This document shows, piece by piece, positions 51,281-60,520 of a DNA stretch of 64,000 nt; position 1 is the stretch's first letter, and every line of letters begins with the position of its first letter. The stretch comes from Erwinia sorbitola (GTDB lineage: Bacteria; Pseudomonadota; Gammaproteobacteria; Enterobacterales; Enterobacteriaceae). Both the position numbers and the translations under genes were made by a program. The notes below the pieces were generated by a model. The model saw only the letters and a list, made by a program, of their open reading frames with translations. It had not been told where the DNA came from and made no database searches. Location of the stretch: positions 3,165,501-3,229,500 of the forward strand of contig NZ_CP046509.1 in NCBI RefSeq assembly GCF_009738185.1, read 5' to 3'.

Positions 51281-51607
51281 ATGAATAAGTTTGCAATCGT
51301 ACTTCTGACAGCGGCAATGACTCTGGGTAGCGGTGCAGCAATGGCTGCCGGAAATGGCGCGTCAAACGCTGCGGCGGACGCGGGCGCTATCGCCCCTGGC
51401 GCACATAAGAATATCGCCCCAAATCATGTCAGCAATGACAAGATCAATACTGACGGCACCGGCACTCATAAAGATATGAAAAACCATAATGGTATGAGTG
51501 CGGATGAAGTGAATAAAAACGCGCAGTGTAAAGATGGTAAATGCCCGGACATCAACAGCAAAGTTGGCTCCGATGCAGACACCAAAACTGACGGTACTTC
51601 TCAGTAA
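51281..51607 (+). CDS. ybgS: YbgS-like small secreted protein
   Basis: A 108-aa protein with a signal peptide (MNKFAIVLLTAAMTLGSGAAMA) and a mature, Asn/Asp/Lys/Gly-rich, largely disordered chain. NAAADAGAIAPGAHKNIAPNHV, then CKDGKCPDINSKV and DTKTDGTSQ align with E. coli YbgS (126 aa), whose function is unknown. The two cysteines could form a disulfide in the periplasm. The order aroG-ybgS-zitB is as in E. coli except for the inserted two-component genes. An in-frame ATG one codon earlier is an alternative start. Confidence 0.85.
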   Translation: MNKFAIVLLTAAMTLGSGAAMAAGNGASNAAADAGAIAPGAHKNIAPNHVSNDKINTDGTGTHKDMKNHNGMSADEVNKNAQCKDGKCPDINSKVGSDADTKTDGTSQ

Positions 51608-51632
51608 CCCGTCACAATAACGGATTTACCAG

Positions 51633-51662
51633 AAGGAGAGCTGATGCTCTCCTTTTTTCTTT
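51633..51662 (+). terminator. ybgS terminator
   Basis: AAGGAGAGC-TGAT-GCTCTCCTT, a perfect nine-pair stem, then TTTTCTTTC, 26 bp after the stop. Confidence 0.88.
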
Positions 51663-51724
51663 CTCATTTGCTTCCGTATTCTCATCGGCTATTCTGAGCC
51701 TCCTGTTTGACTTCGGACTTTTCC

Positions 51725-52315
51725 ATGACCACGTTGCTGCTGATTGACGATCATCCGCTGGTGCAGGTTGCGCTGGAAGCGGCACTGGCGCACGCCCCTT
51801 TCCCCCTAAAATTATTCGCGGCTGAAAATCAGCAGGAAGCGCTGGCCCTGCTCGACGGTGAAAAGATCGGCCTGGTGATTCTGGATATCGGGCTGCCCGA
51901 TACAGATGGCCTGCAATTATTGAAACGTATTAAGCGCCATTTCCCGGCGTTACCGGTGGTGATCTACTCCGCACAGGAGGAGCGTCTCTGGCCGCGTCTG
52001 ACAGAAGCTGCCGGGGCATCCGGCTATGTAGCCAAGCGGCAGCCCCTCAGCCAGCTGCTGTCGGCTGTGCTGGCGGTGCTGGGTGGTCAGCGGGCGTTTC
52101 CTCCCCTGCAACAGGATGAGACGCCGCATGAGCTGCTGACAGCCAAAGAGTTACAGATCCTCGCCCTGCTGGCGCGCGGTCAGTCAAACCTGCAAATCGC
52201 CGGGCAGCTGCACATCAGTAATAAAACGGTCAGCACCCACAAAAAGAACATTATGGAAAAAACCGGAGCCAGGTCGGTGGTTGAGCTGGCACAGCTGTGG
52301 CAGTCTCGCCAGTGA
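51725..52315 (+). CDS. LuxR/NarL-family response regulator, EvgA/BvgA-like
   Basis: A 196-aa response regulator. The receiver begins LLLIDDHPLVQVALEAAL; the phosphoacceptor is Asp54 in LVILDIGLPDTDG, the switch Ser is in VVIYSAQEE, and the Lys is in GYVAKRQPLSQLL. The C-terminal helix-turn-helix reads LTAKELQILALLARGQSNLQIAGQLHISNKTVSTHKKNIMEK. ATG 51725 is used; the earlier in-frame codon is TTG. It overlaps the sensor kinase start, so the two form one phosphorelay. It sits between ybgS and zitB, where E. coli has no such genes. Targets are unknown. Confidence 0.87.
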   Translation: MTTLLLIDDHPLVQVALEAALAHAPFPLKLFAAENQQEALALLDGEKIGLVILDIGLPDTDGLQLLKRIKRHFPALPVVIYSAQEERLWPRLTEAAGASGYVAKRQPLSQLLSAVLAVLGGQRAFPPLQQDETPHELLTAKELQILALLARGQSNLQIAGQLHISNKTVSTHKKNIMEKTGARSVVELAQLWQSRQ

Positions 52316-55300
52316 GGGCAAAATATCTGCTGCTGCTCCTGCTGCTCTGTGTCACCAGCGTCTGCGCTAATCTGCGCCCTGTCAGCAGTATTGCCCTGCC
52401 GCAGGAAATGATGCCGCTGACATCCTCAGCTACCGGCTGGAGCAGCAACCTGCGCGTTGGCGTACTGTTGGGCGGCAGCTCCCCCTGGAATATGGTGGTC
52501 GGTAACGATCTCTACGGTATCAATGCAGATTATCTGGTGGCATTGCAGCAAACCAGCGGTCTGAATATCCACAGCGTCAAGGGCTACAACCGCCTTTCAG
52601 AGATGCTTGAGGCGTTGCAGCAGGGACAGCTGGATGTGCTGTTCGGCGTGCCGCAGTCTCCCCTCCCGGCAGGCGTGAGTGCCACCCAGCCCTGGTTCAG
52701 CAGCCCGCTGCGGATCTATCGCAATCGTAATAATCTGCGCCCGGTGATGTTTAACTCCGCAGAAGCGCGCATCAGCGTCAGCCGCGACACCCTGACGCGG
52801 GTAAACCCCGATTTCGTCAGTCGGCACCGCTGGCAGGTCGTTGACAGCGATTTACAGGCGCTGGCAGGCTTACTGAATCAACACAGTGATTACGTTGTGG
52901 CAGATGAAACCAGCGCAGGTTTTTTGCTGGGTCAGTTACAGCAGGGTGAGATTTACCAGCTCGCCTCCCCCCTCGATCCGGGAGTGTTACAGCTCAGGGC
53001 GCTGACCAGGGATCCGGCACTGACGCAGCAGCTGGATAGCGCGATACGCCAGCTTCCGATGGAGGTGGTAAACGGTATTCAGGGGCGCTGGAGCAGCGCA
53101 CTACCGCGCTATCAGGACAGTAATACCGCGCGCCTGACCCCGATGGAGCGTAGCTGGATTGCCCGACACCCAACAATTATTTACGCGGCCGTCAGCGACG
53201 ATTATCCGTGGAGCTACCGTAATGCCAGCGGCCAGCCTGCCGGTTATAACGTTGATTTACTCAACAGTATTGGTCAGATCACTGGCCTGCGTTTTGAGCC
53301 TTACTGGGTCAGCAATGCGCAGCAGGCGGGTATGCTGGTCACTCAGGGTCGTGCGCTAATCCAGCTAACGCTGCCGCTGACCGGCAATGGCGCGATGCTA
53401 AACAATACGCAGCCGGTCTGGCGCGCCCTGTGGGGCGTCTACATCCGTTCATCGGGGCAGAGCGTCAGCGAGTGGGCGGATCTCAGCGGCAAGCGGATTG
53501 GCATAAAGCGCGGCGACATTGCCTCCCGGCAGCTACCTGCGGACGTGGTGCCTCAGGTATTCGATGACACCACCAGCCTTTACGATGCCCTCGCCAGCGG
53601 CCAGATTGATGCACTGGTGGATAACGTTCTTTCTGCACGCTGGCGTATCCAGAGCCGCTATGCCAACCGGTTGCAGCTGGCCTTTACCGCCAGTGATACC
53701 GCCTGGCCCGTTGCGTTGGGTATCGCTCCTGACCAGCCGCTGCTGCGCGCATTACTTAATAATAGCCTGCAACAGATTCCTGTTGAGAGCTGGCAACGGC
53801 TGCGGGAAACCTGGAGCAGCACGCCGGAAGGTTTTGATGAGGGCCATCAGGGCGTGATGCGGCCAATATCACTGTTTGTGCTGGTCGCCGCGCTGTTTGC
53901 CATTATCTTCCTGCTCATTCTGCTGCTGAGGCGTTATCTCGATCAGCGCCGTGAACGCCAGCAGCGATTGCAGCTGGAGCAGGAGCGCGAAGTTGCCCAG
54001 CGGGAAAACCGGATGAAAAGCCAGTTTCTGGCGACGGTCAGCCACGAGTTACGCACGCCGATGCAGGCAGTGCTGGGGTTGCTGGAGCTGGAACTGGCAC
54101 AGCAGCCCCAGCGCCATAATTTATCGTTGATTTACAGCAGCGCAGCCAGTCTGCTGACGCTGCTGAATGACTTACAGGATCATGCCAGGGTGGAGAGCAA
54201 CAGTTTTAGCCTGGTGCCGCGCCCGCTGGAGCCGAAGAGCTGGCTCAGGCGCATGGAAGCTTTCTACCATCCGCTGATGCGCCAGCATGGCCCCCGGCTG
54301 CGCGTCAGCGCCGAGACAACGCTGCCCGCATGGGTATTGATTGATGGCGAGCGCCTGCAACAGATTGCCAATAATCTGATTGGTAACGCGATTAAATTTA
54401 CCGCGCAGGGGGAGATCCATCTTACGCTTACTGCGCTGGAGGATCCGCCCCGGCTCTGTTTGTGCGTTACCGATACCGGCAGCGGCATTCCTCCGGATGA
54501 GCAGCAGCGGCTGTTTGAACCCTGGTATCAGACGCCGTCTGGCCGTCAAATGTCGGTACAGGGCAGCGGACTGGGATTGTCCATCTGCCGTGAAATTGTC
54601 AGCCGAATGGGCGGGACGATTGATTTGCAATCTGCACCCGGCGAGGGCACCCGGGTTAGCGTCATTTTGCCATGGCAGATAATTGATGCACCGCAGCATA
54701 GCGCGACTGCGGATCGCCCCGTTGCGGCTATCACCCGCCACCTGCACGTGGCAATTGTCGATGACCATCCGGCCAACCTTCTGGTTATGCAGCAGCAGCT
54801 GGCGCACTGCGGTATCCAGGCTGACACGTTTTCCAACGGTCGTGAGCTGCTGGACGCCGCGCGGCATACCCAATGGGACTTACTGCTGATTGATTTCAGC
54901 ATGCCTCACCCGGATGGCGTAACGCTGGCGAAGATCCTGCGCCGCAGTGAACGTCATCAAACGCATCACACACGCATTGTGCTCTGTTCGGCGGATGCGC
55001 AGATCCTCAACCACCCACAGGCGCAGCAGGTTGCCGATAATCTGCTGCTCAAGCCCGTTTCTCTGACCGATATTGCCGCGCTATTGCAGGATGATGCCGC
55101 CGATGATCTGTTTGCCGACGTTGCCCAGCGCCTGAACCAGCTTGCCCATCATGATGCGCACTATTTCCAACGTTTGTGCCGCACATTAAGTGACACATTA
55201 GCTCGCGATTGCCAGGCAATGACCCAGGCGGCAGCCGCGCAAGAGTGGACGGCGCTGGAGAAAGCCGCCCACAGGATGAAAGGGAGCTGGCTGCTGCTGG

Positions 55301-55446
55301 GATACAGTGAAGGTGAGCGTCTGTGCCAGCAGATCATTGAAGCGGCACAAACTCATCAGTCAGCTAAATCTGCGCTAACTTTATTGGTATCATTTAGCGA
55401 TAAATTACTCACTCAACTGGAATTTTATGGCTCACAACCACAGTGA
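52312..55446 (+). CDS. Unorthodox hybrid sensor kinase, EvgS/BvgS-like (two SBP domains, HK, REC, HPt)
   Basis: A 1044-aa inner-membrane phosphorelay sensor. After a signal/anchor (LLLLLLLCVTSVCA) come two periplasmic SBP_bac_3 domains, about residues 40-250 and 280-505 (second: WIARHPTIIYAAVSDDYPWSYRNASGQPAGYNVDLL). A helix at about 518-540 follows, then HisKA with His578 (FLATVSHELRTPMQA), HATPase (NNLIGNAIKF, DTGSGIPPDEQ, GSGLGLSICREIVSRMGG), a receiver with Asp861 (LLIDFSMPHPDG) and an HPt domain with His987 (AAHRMKGSW). No PAS domain is obvious. GTG 52312 overlaps the regulator stop (GTGA). Its last 20 bases overlap zitB, suggesting coupling to zinc export. The ligand is unknown. Confidence 0.9.
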   Translation: MRAKYLLLLLLLCVTSVCANLRPVSSIALPQEMMPLTSSATGWSSNLRVGVLLGGSSPWNMVVGNDLYGINADYLVALQQTSGLNIHSVKGYNRLSEMLEALQQGQLDVLFGVPQSPLPAGVSATQPWFSSPLRIYRNRNNLRPVMFNSAEARISVSRDTLTRVNPDFVSRHRWQVVDSDLQALAGLLNQHSDYVVADETSAGFLLGQLQQGEIYQLASPLDPGVLQLRALTRDPALTQQLDSAIRQLPMEVVNGIQGRWSSALPRYQDSNTARLTPMERSWIARHPTIIYAAVSDDYPWSYRNASGQPAGYNVDLLNSIGQITGLRFEPYWVSNAQQAGMLVTQGRALIQLTLPLTGNGAMLNNTQPVWRALWGVYIRSSGQSVSEWADLSGKRIGIKRGDIASRQLPADVVPQVFDDTTSLYDALASGQIDALVDNVLSARWRIQSRYANRLQLAFTASDTAWPVALGIAPDQPLLRALLNNSLQQIPVESWQRLRETWSSTPEGFDEGHQGVMRPISLFVLVAALFAIIFLLILLLRRYLDQRRERQQRLQLEQEREVAQRENRMKSQFLATVSHELRTPMQAVLGLLELELAQQPQRHNLSLIYSSAASLLTLLNDLQDHARVESNSFSLVPRPLEPKSWLRRMEAFYHPLMRQHGPRLRVSAETTLPAWVLIDGERLQQIANNLIGNAIKFTAQGEIHLTLTALEDPPRLCLCVTDTGSGIPPDEQQRLFEPWYQTPSGRQMSVQGSGLGLSICREIVSRMGGTIDLQSAPGEGTRVSVILPWQIIDAPQHSATADRPVAAITRHLHVAIVDDHPANLLVMQQQLAHCGIQADTFSNGRELLDAARHTQWDLLLIDFSMPHPDGVTLAKILRRSERHQTHHTRIVLCSADAQILNHPQAQQVADNLLLKPVSLTDIAALLQDDAADDLFADVAQRLNQLAHHDAHYFQRLCRTLSDTLARDCQAMTQAAAAQEWTALEKAAHRMKGSWLLLGYSEGERLCQQIIEAAQTHQSAKSALTLLVSFSDKLLTQLEFYGSQPQ

Positions 55447-56356
55447 AAAAGACACTAATCGCTCCCGTCTGCTGGCCGCCTTTACGGTAACGGCGATCTT
55501 TATGGTGGCAGAGGTGGCGGGTGGGCTGCTCTCTGGCTCGCTGGCGCTGCTGGCAGACGCCGGACATATGCTTACCGATGCCGCAGCACTGCTGCTGGCG
55601 CTGCTGGCTACGCAATTTTCCCGACGTAAACCCACAGCGCAGCACTCATTTGGCCTGCTGCGTTTAACGACCCTTGCCGCATTTATTAATGCTATTGCCC
55701 TGCTGGCGATTACCGTTCTGATTGTATGGGAAGCATTAGAACGCTTCTGGCAACCAAGACCCGTAGCCGGGGGCATGATGCTGATTATTGCTATCGGCGG
55801 GCTGCTGGCGAACCTGCTCTCATTTTGGCTGCTGCGCAACGGCAGTGAAGAGAAGAATCTTAATGTGCGGGCTGCGGCGCTGCACGTGCTTGGGGATCTG
55901 CTGGGATCGGTAGGAGCTATCGTTGCCGCGCTGATCATTATGCTGACCGGCTGGACGCCAATTGATCCGCTGCTGTCTGTTCTCGTCTCTTTGCTGGTGC
56001 TGCGCAGCGGCTGGGCGCTGATGAAAGAGAGCGGCCGTGAACTGCTGGAAGGTGCACCGCGCGATATTAACGTGGATAAACTGCAACGCGCGCTGGTGCG
56101 TACTATTCCTGAGGTTCGCCATATACATCATGTGCATCTGTGGCAGGTGGGAGAGAAGCCGGTAATTATGCTGCATGCCCAGGTGATCCCGCCGCGCGAT
56201 CATGATGCGCTGGTACAGCGAATTCATGACTATCTGCAGGAACATTACGGCATTGGTCATGCAACAGTGCAGCTTGAGTATCAGCGCTGCGATGAAGAAG
56301 GCTGTGATTTACACTGGATTCAGGGCGGTGGCGAGCATCACCACCATCACCATTGA
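55427..56356 (+). CDS. zitB: Zinc exporter ZitB (cation diffusion facilitator)
   Basis: A 309-aa CDF transporter that moves Zn2+ out in exchange for protons (E. coli 313). Six helices; zinc site residues are seen in LLADAGHMLTDAAAL (HxxxD) and in LHVLGDLLGSVGAI. The C-terminal domain includes HHVHLWQVGEKPVIMLHAQVI, and His-rich ends occur at both termini (MAHNHSEKD, GEHHHHHH). Its ATG is inside the last 20 bases of the sensor-kinase gene, so translation should be coupled to it. Confidence 0.94.
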   Translation: MAHNHSEKDTNRSRLLAAFTVTAIFMVAEVAGGLLSGSLALLADAGHMLTDAAALLLALLATQFSRRKPTAQHSFGLLRLTTLAAFINAIALLAITVLIVWEALERFWQPRPVAGGMMLIIAIGGLLANLLSFWLLRNGSEEKNLNVRAAALHVLGDLLGSVGAIVAALIIMLTGWTPIDPLLSVLVSLLVLRSGWALMKESGRELLEGAPRDINVDKLQRALVRTIPEVRHIHHVHLWQVGEKPVIMLHAQVIPPRDHDALVQRIHDYLQEHYGIGHATVQLEYQRCDEEGCDLHWIQGGGEHHHHHH

Positions 56357-56360
56357 TTCA

Positions 56361-56388
56361 TCAGGGTCAGGCTGCTGCCTGACCCTGA
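56361..56388. terminator. Hairpin between zitB and pnuC
   Basis: TCAGGGTCAGGC-TGCT-GCCTGACCCTGA is a perfect twelve-pair stem in a 36-bp convergent gap. It ends one transcript or both. The arm GGGTCAGGC is shared with the dispersed palindromes at 13548, 22111 and 60521. Confidence 0.7.
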
Positions 56389-56392
56389 CCGT

Positions 56393-57094
56393 TTAGCGGG
56401 GCTGGCGGGCGCTCTTGATCCACAGCCACGAACCGTTGAGGGCAATCAGTGTCAGCAGGGCATATTCCAGCGCCATCGCATAGACGCCCTGGCGGGCGAA
56501 AATCATCACACTGATCACATTAATGATCACCCACAGCAGCCAGTTCTCGACATACTTACGTGTCATCAGAATCATCGCCACTATCGACAGCACCATCATG
56601 CAGGAGTCCCAGAACGGGAACGCATCCGGCTGTAGCTGCGGCATCACCACGTTGAGACCCAGGCTCTGCATCAGCGATACTGAGGCGTGCGTCAGGAAGG
56701 CAAATACCGGATCGATGAAACGTGTCATCAGCGCAATGGCCACGACAATCGCCGCACCCCAGCCAAGCAGTTTTGGCAGAGGCAGCCAGCGGATTTTCAG
56801 CGCTTGCTGATTATCGCTGGTTTGCCGGCTCCACGCGTACCACCCGTAGATATTGGCGACAAAGAAAAACAGTTGCAGCAAAAGGCTGGCGTACAGCTGG
56901 ATCTGGAAGAAGATCACCGCAAACAGCGTAACGTTGATCAGACCAAACGCATAGTTGACGATCTTTTCCTGGCTCGCCAGCCAGATACAGAGCAGTCCGG
57001 CAATGGTGCCAATCGCTTCGATCCACGACAGATCGTAACCGCCTGCACCAAGAGGAATATGCACCAGAATATTAGAAGTACTGAAAAAATCCAT
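56393..57094 (-). CDS. pnuC: Nicotinamide riboside transporter PnuC
   Basis: A 233-aa membrane protein with seven hydrophobic segments that imports nicotinamide riboside (E. coli 239). EAIGTIAGLLCIWLASQEKIVNYAFGLINVTLFAVIFFQIQLYASLLLQ and the NIYGWYAW motif of the family are present. It follows nadA by 64 bp on the same strand, giving a nadA-pnuC NAD-supply operon under the NadR box upstream of nadA. Confidence 0.93.
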   Translation of the reverse strand: MDFFSTSNILVHIPLGAGGYDLSWIEAIGTIAGLLCIWLASQEKIVNYAFGLINVTLFAVIFFQIQLYASLLLQLFFFVANIYGWYAWSRQTSDNQQALKIRWLPLPKLLGWGAAIVVAIALMTRFIDPVFAFLTHASVSLMQSLGLNVVMPQLQPDAFPFWDSCMMVLSIVAMILMTRKYVENWLLWVIINVISVMIFARQGVYAMALEYALLTLIALNGSWLWIKSARQPR

Positions 57095-57158
57095 ATTGGT
57101 AAATCCTTCAATTTATAGCCTGTTATAAGCCTGAATGGTGCTCGGTAACCTCAGGCAA

Positions 57159-58226
57159 TCAGGCATTACCTTTGCCCATGATTTTAACTTTCAGATCAGC
57201 AGCAAAGGTTAGCATACGATCCAGCGGTATCAATGCAGCCTGACGCAGTGCCTCATCCACAAAAATTTCATGCTCATGCCCGCCCTGCTCCAGGCCATCG
57301 GCAATGGCTTTCAGGCCATTCATCGCCATCCACGGGCAGTGAGCGCAGCTGCGACAGGTGGCACCTTCACCCGCAGTTGGCGCTTCCAGCAGCTCTTTAT
57401 CCGGACAGGCCTGCTGCATTTTGTAAAAAATTCCGCGATCGGTAGCAACGATCATCTGCTTATGGGGCATGGTCTGTGCGGCGTGGATCAGCTGGCTGGT
57501 GGAACCAACGGCATCGGCAAGGTCGACAATCGCCTGCGGGGATTCCGGATGCACCAGCACCGCTGCATCAGGATAAAGCAGCTTCATTCGCTGTAACGCC
57601 TGGGTTTTAAACTCGTCGTGAACAATACAGGCTGCCTGCCAGCAGATAACATCGGCACCGGTTTTGCGCGTCACGTACTGACCAAGATGGCGATCAGGTG
57701 CCCAGATGATTTTTTCACCCAGACTATCGAGATGCTCAATCAGCTCTACGGCAATACTCGAAGTGACAACCCAGTCGGCACGAGCTTTAACCGCCGCCGA
57801 AGTGTTGGCATACACCACCACGGTGCGGTCGGGATGAGCGTCGCAGAATTTACTGAATTCATCGATCGGACAGCCAAGATCGAGCGAACATTCTGCCTGC
57901 AAGGTCGGCATCAGAATGGTTTTTTCAGGGCTGAGGATTTTCGCTGTTTCCCCCATAAAACGAACTCCGGCCACCAGCAGCGTGGAAGCGGGATGCTGGC
58001 TGCCGAAGCGGGCCATCTCAAGGGAGTCCGATACGCAGCCGCCGGTCTCTTCCGCCAGCGCCTGAATTTCCGGGTCGCTGTAATAGTGGGCCACCATCAC
58101 CGCATCACGCTCTTTCAGGAGGCGCTTGATTTTCTCGCGGTAAAACTGTTTTTCATCAACAGATAAACGGGCCGGTTTCGGCGGAAAGGGATAGATAGCA
58201 GCTTCAGGATCAAACATCAGGCTCAT
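57159..58226 (-). CDS. nadA: Quinolinate synthase NadA
   Basis: A 355-aa 4Fe-4S enzyme that makes quinolinate from iminoaspartate and DHAP. The three cluster ligands are in AECSLDLGCPIDEF, CWQAACIVHDEF and CRSCAHCPWMAMNGL. VMVAHYYSDPEIQALAEETGGCVSDSLEMARFG is the substrate loop. E. coli NadA has 347 aa. Confidence 0.95.
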   Translation of the reverse strand: MSLMFDPEAAIYPFPPKPARLSVDEKQFYREKIKRLLKERDAVMVAHYYSDPEIQALAEETGGCVSDSLEMARFGSQHPASTLLVAGVRFMGETAKILSPEKTILMPTLQAECSLDLGCPIDEFSKFCDAHPDRTVVVYANTSAAVKARADWVVTSSIAVELIEHLDSLGEKIIWAPDRHLGQYVTRKTGADVICWQAACIVHDEFKTQALQRMKLLYPDAAVLVHPESPQAIVDLADAVGSTSQLIHAAQTMPHKQMIVATDRGIFYKMQQACPDKELLEAPTAGEGATCRSCAHCPWMAMNGLKAIADGLEQGGHEHEIFVDEALRQAALIPLDRMLTFAADLKVKIMGKGNA

Positions 58227-58300
58227 AAGGCGACTCTCGTTTCTTCAACTTAACCGAATTAACGTAGAAGGCCCGTCTGGTGCCAACTCTACGGCTGGTT

Positions 58301-58318
58301 TGTTTTATATGCTAAACA
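58301..58318 (-). promoter_or_regulatory. NadR operator upstream of nadA
   Basis: TGTTTT-ATATGC-TAAACA differs at one base from the NadR box TGTTTA-N6-TAAACA. It lies 75 bp before the nadA ATG, so nadA-pnuC should be repressed when NAD is plentiful. Confidence 0.8.
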
Positions 58319-58385
58319 CAATAGCTGAATTACGAATTTATGTCGCCGGGTTTTTAATTTTTGCCTCAGGGTGTGATGACGATCG

Positions 58386-58889
58386 TCAAAGCGTCTCTTC
58401 CGTCCACAGCTGCCCCCCCTCCAGGCGCAGCAAGAAGGCTTTAGTTGGCAGGCCGCCGGCAAACCCGGTCAGCTTACCGTTAGTACCGATCACCCGGTGG
58501 CAGGGAGCAATAATCGACAGCGGGTTACGACCGTTGGCAGCACCAACCGCACGCACGGCGGTAGGGTTACCAATCTGTTGGGCAATCTGCCCGTAAGTAC
58601 GGGTTTCACCAAAAGGAATAGTCACCAGCGCAGCCCAGACGTTCTTTTGAAACTCGGTGCCGATAAACACCAGCGGTAGTGAAAATTGCTGACGCTTGCC
58701 GCTAAAATATTCCCGTAACTGACGTTCCGCTTCCAGCAGCGTCGCGTGGTGCAGGTCTTCCTGCTGTGGCCGGAAGCGTACGCGTTTCGGATCGTCGTTC
58801 TCCCAGAGCACTGCTGCCAGCCCCTCTTCCGTCGCAACCAGCTTAAGTTCCCCGACCGGGGAGTTCATCATTTTGTACCAGAATGCCAT
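58386..58889 (-). CDS. ogt: Methylated-DNA--protein-cysteine methyltransferase Ogt
   Basis: A 167-aa suicide protein that removes O6-alkyl groups from guanine (E. coli Ogt 171 aa). VWAALVTIPFGETRTYGQIAQQIGNPTAVRAVGAANGRNPLSIIAPCHRVIG contains the Arg finger helix and the acceptor Cys in PCHRV; GFAGGLPTKAFLLRLEG closes the domain. It is divergent from the Ada-AlkA fusion gene with 167 bp between their start codons, forming an alkylation-repair pair. Confidence 0.93.
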   Translation of the reverse strand: MAFWYKMMNSPVGELKLVATEEGLAAVLWENDDPKRVRFRPQQEDLHHATLLEAERQLREYFSGKRQQFSLPLVFIGTEFQKNVWAALVTIPFGETRTYGQIAQQIGNPTAVRAVGAANGRNPLSIIAPCHRVIGTNGKLTGFAGGLPTKAFLLRLEGGQLWTEETL

Positions 58890-59056
58890 CTTCCCTCTCC
58901 TTCTCTGTCAGGGGTAAGCTGTATTATGCCCTGGCGCTGGCGCATCGCTGGCCGTTTTCGGACACCGGCACAGAATAATTTCGCGTCCGGAAATGGCGAG
59001 TACCAGAAGTGCTAAATGCCTACACTGAAGTGAATTGTGTGCAACAGGACATAAAG

Positions 59057-60514
59057 ATGATTGATCCGACCTCTGCTTACCGCGCCCTTACCTCACGTGA
59101 TGCACGCTTTGACGGCGTATTTTATGTGGGCGTGACCTCAACCGGAATCTACTGTCGGCCAATTTGCCCGGTTAAAGCACCGCGGGCCGAAAACTGCCTG
59201 TTTTTTGACAGTGCTGAGGCAGCAGAAAAAGCATCTTTCCGTCCGTGCCTGCGCTGTCGCCCCGAACTGGCCCCCGGACACGCCCCTGTGGATAGCGGTC
59301 AGCGGATTGCGGAACGATTAATGCAGCGGATTGATGAAGGGCTGATTGAGCAGGTTGATAGTCTGGAAGAGATCGCCGCCTGTTTTCATCTCAGCCTGCG
59401 CCAGCTTCGCCGTATTGTGCAGAAGGAACTCGGGGTTTCTCCGCAAGAGCTGCGCCAGACCCGGCGACTGCTGCTGGCTAAACAGTTATTGAGCGAGACC
59501 CACCTGCCGGTTACGCAGATTGCCTTTGCCAGTGGATTCTCCAGCCTGCGGCGCTTTAATGCTGCATTCAGCAGCCAGTATCGTATGCCTCCCACTCATC
59601 TGCGTAAGCATCGCGAGGCCCGCGAAGGCCACCTCAACGGCGGTGATACTTCCATGCTGCAACTGAGCTATCGCGCCCCTTATGACTGGGAGGCGATGCT
59701 GGCCTTTCTGCGGCGTCGTGCGCTGATGGGGGTAGAGAGTGTGGATGATAGCAGTTATGCGCGTACCGTTCGTCTGGGGCAGCATAATGGCTGGATAAGA
59801 GTGACGCAGCAGGTTGAGAAGAAAGCGTTACAGGTAGAATTCACACACTCACTGAATCCCGTGCTACCTGTTTTGCTGCGCCGCCTGAGAAATCTGTTTG
59901 ATCTGAGCGCCCGCCCTGACCTGATTGCGGAGCATCTGAGCCAGGATGCGTTATTGCGCCCTTCTGTGCTGGCTAATCCAGGATTACGGGTTCCCGGTGC
60001 ATTTGATGGTTTTGAGATGGCGATGCGCGCCATTCTCGGACAGCAGATCACCGTGAAAGCAGCTGCTACGCTGGGCGGTCGATTTGCTACGACGCTGGGT
60101 GAAGAGATCGAAACGCCTGTTGCCGGGCTGACGCACCTTTCCCCTCTGCCTGCCCGGGTGGCGCAATGTACTGTAGATGAGATTGCCAGTCTGGGAATCG
60201 TCAGTGCCCGCAGCCGCTGCATCCTGGCGCTGGCGGAGCATTGTTCACAGGGAAAATTGCAGCTGGATGCCGCCAGTCATACCGAGCAGACCATTACGCA
60301 ACTGCTGACCCTGCCGGGAATTGGCGAGTGGACGGCACAATACCTTGCTATGCGCGCTCTACGCTGGCCAGACGCGTTTCCGGCGGGAGATATCGTAGTG
60401 CGTAATAACCTTGGCGGTCTTAGCGTTAAACAGGCGGAGGCGCGCTCTCAGGCATGGCGTCCGTGGCGAAGCTATGCGGTGATGCATATCTGGCATAGCG
60501 GAAAGTTGGTTTAG
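59057..60514 (+). CDS. Ada-AlkA fusion: methyl-sensor/AraC domain plus 3-methyladenine DNA glycosylase
   Basis: A 485-aa fusion. Residues 1-75 are the Ada zinc domain, with all four Cys (GIYCRPICP and RPCLRCRP) that bind zinc and accept methyl from phosphotriesters. Residues about 85-185 are an AraC helix-turn-helix pair (LRQLRRIVQKELGVSPQELRQTRRL, SGFSSLRRFNAAFSSQYRMPP). Residues about 205-485 are AlkA: GFEMAMRAILGQQITVKAA, the helix-hairpin-helix LPGIGEWTAQYLAMRAL and catalytic Asp in FPAGDIVVR. It should sense DNA methylation, activate transcription and excise alkylated bases. ATG 59057 is chosen because the Ada domain begins there. E. coli AlkA lacks the Ada part. Confidence 0.9.
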   Translation: MIDPTSAYRALTSRDARFDGVFYVGVTSTGIYCRPICPVKAPRAENCLFFDSAEAAEKASFRPCLRCRPELAPGHAPVDSGQRIAERLMQRIDEGLIEQVDSLEEIAACFHLSLRQLRRIVQKELGVSPQELRQTRRLLLAKQLLSETHLPVTQIAFASGFSSLRRFNAAFSSQYRMPPTHLRKHREAREGHLNGGDTSMLQLSYRAPYDWEAMLAFLRRRALMGVESVDDSSYARTVRLGQHNGWIRVTQQVEKKALQVEFTHSLNPVLPVLLRRLRNLFDLSARPDLIAEHLSQDALLRPSVLANPGLRVPGAFDGFEMAMRAILGQQITVKAAATLGGRFATTLGEEIETPVAGLTHLSPLPARVAQCTVDEIASLGIVSARSRCILALAEHCSQGKLQLDAASHTEQTITQLLTLPGIGEWTAQYLAMRALRWPDAFPAGDIVVRNNLGGLSVKQAEARSQAWRPWRSYAVMHIWHSGKLV

Positions 60515-60520
60515 GCCGGC

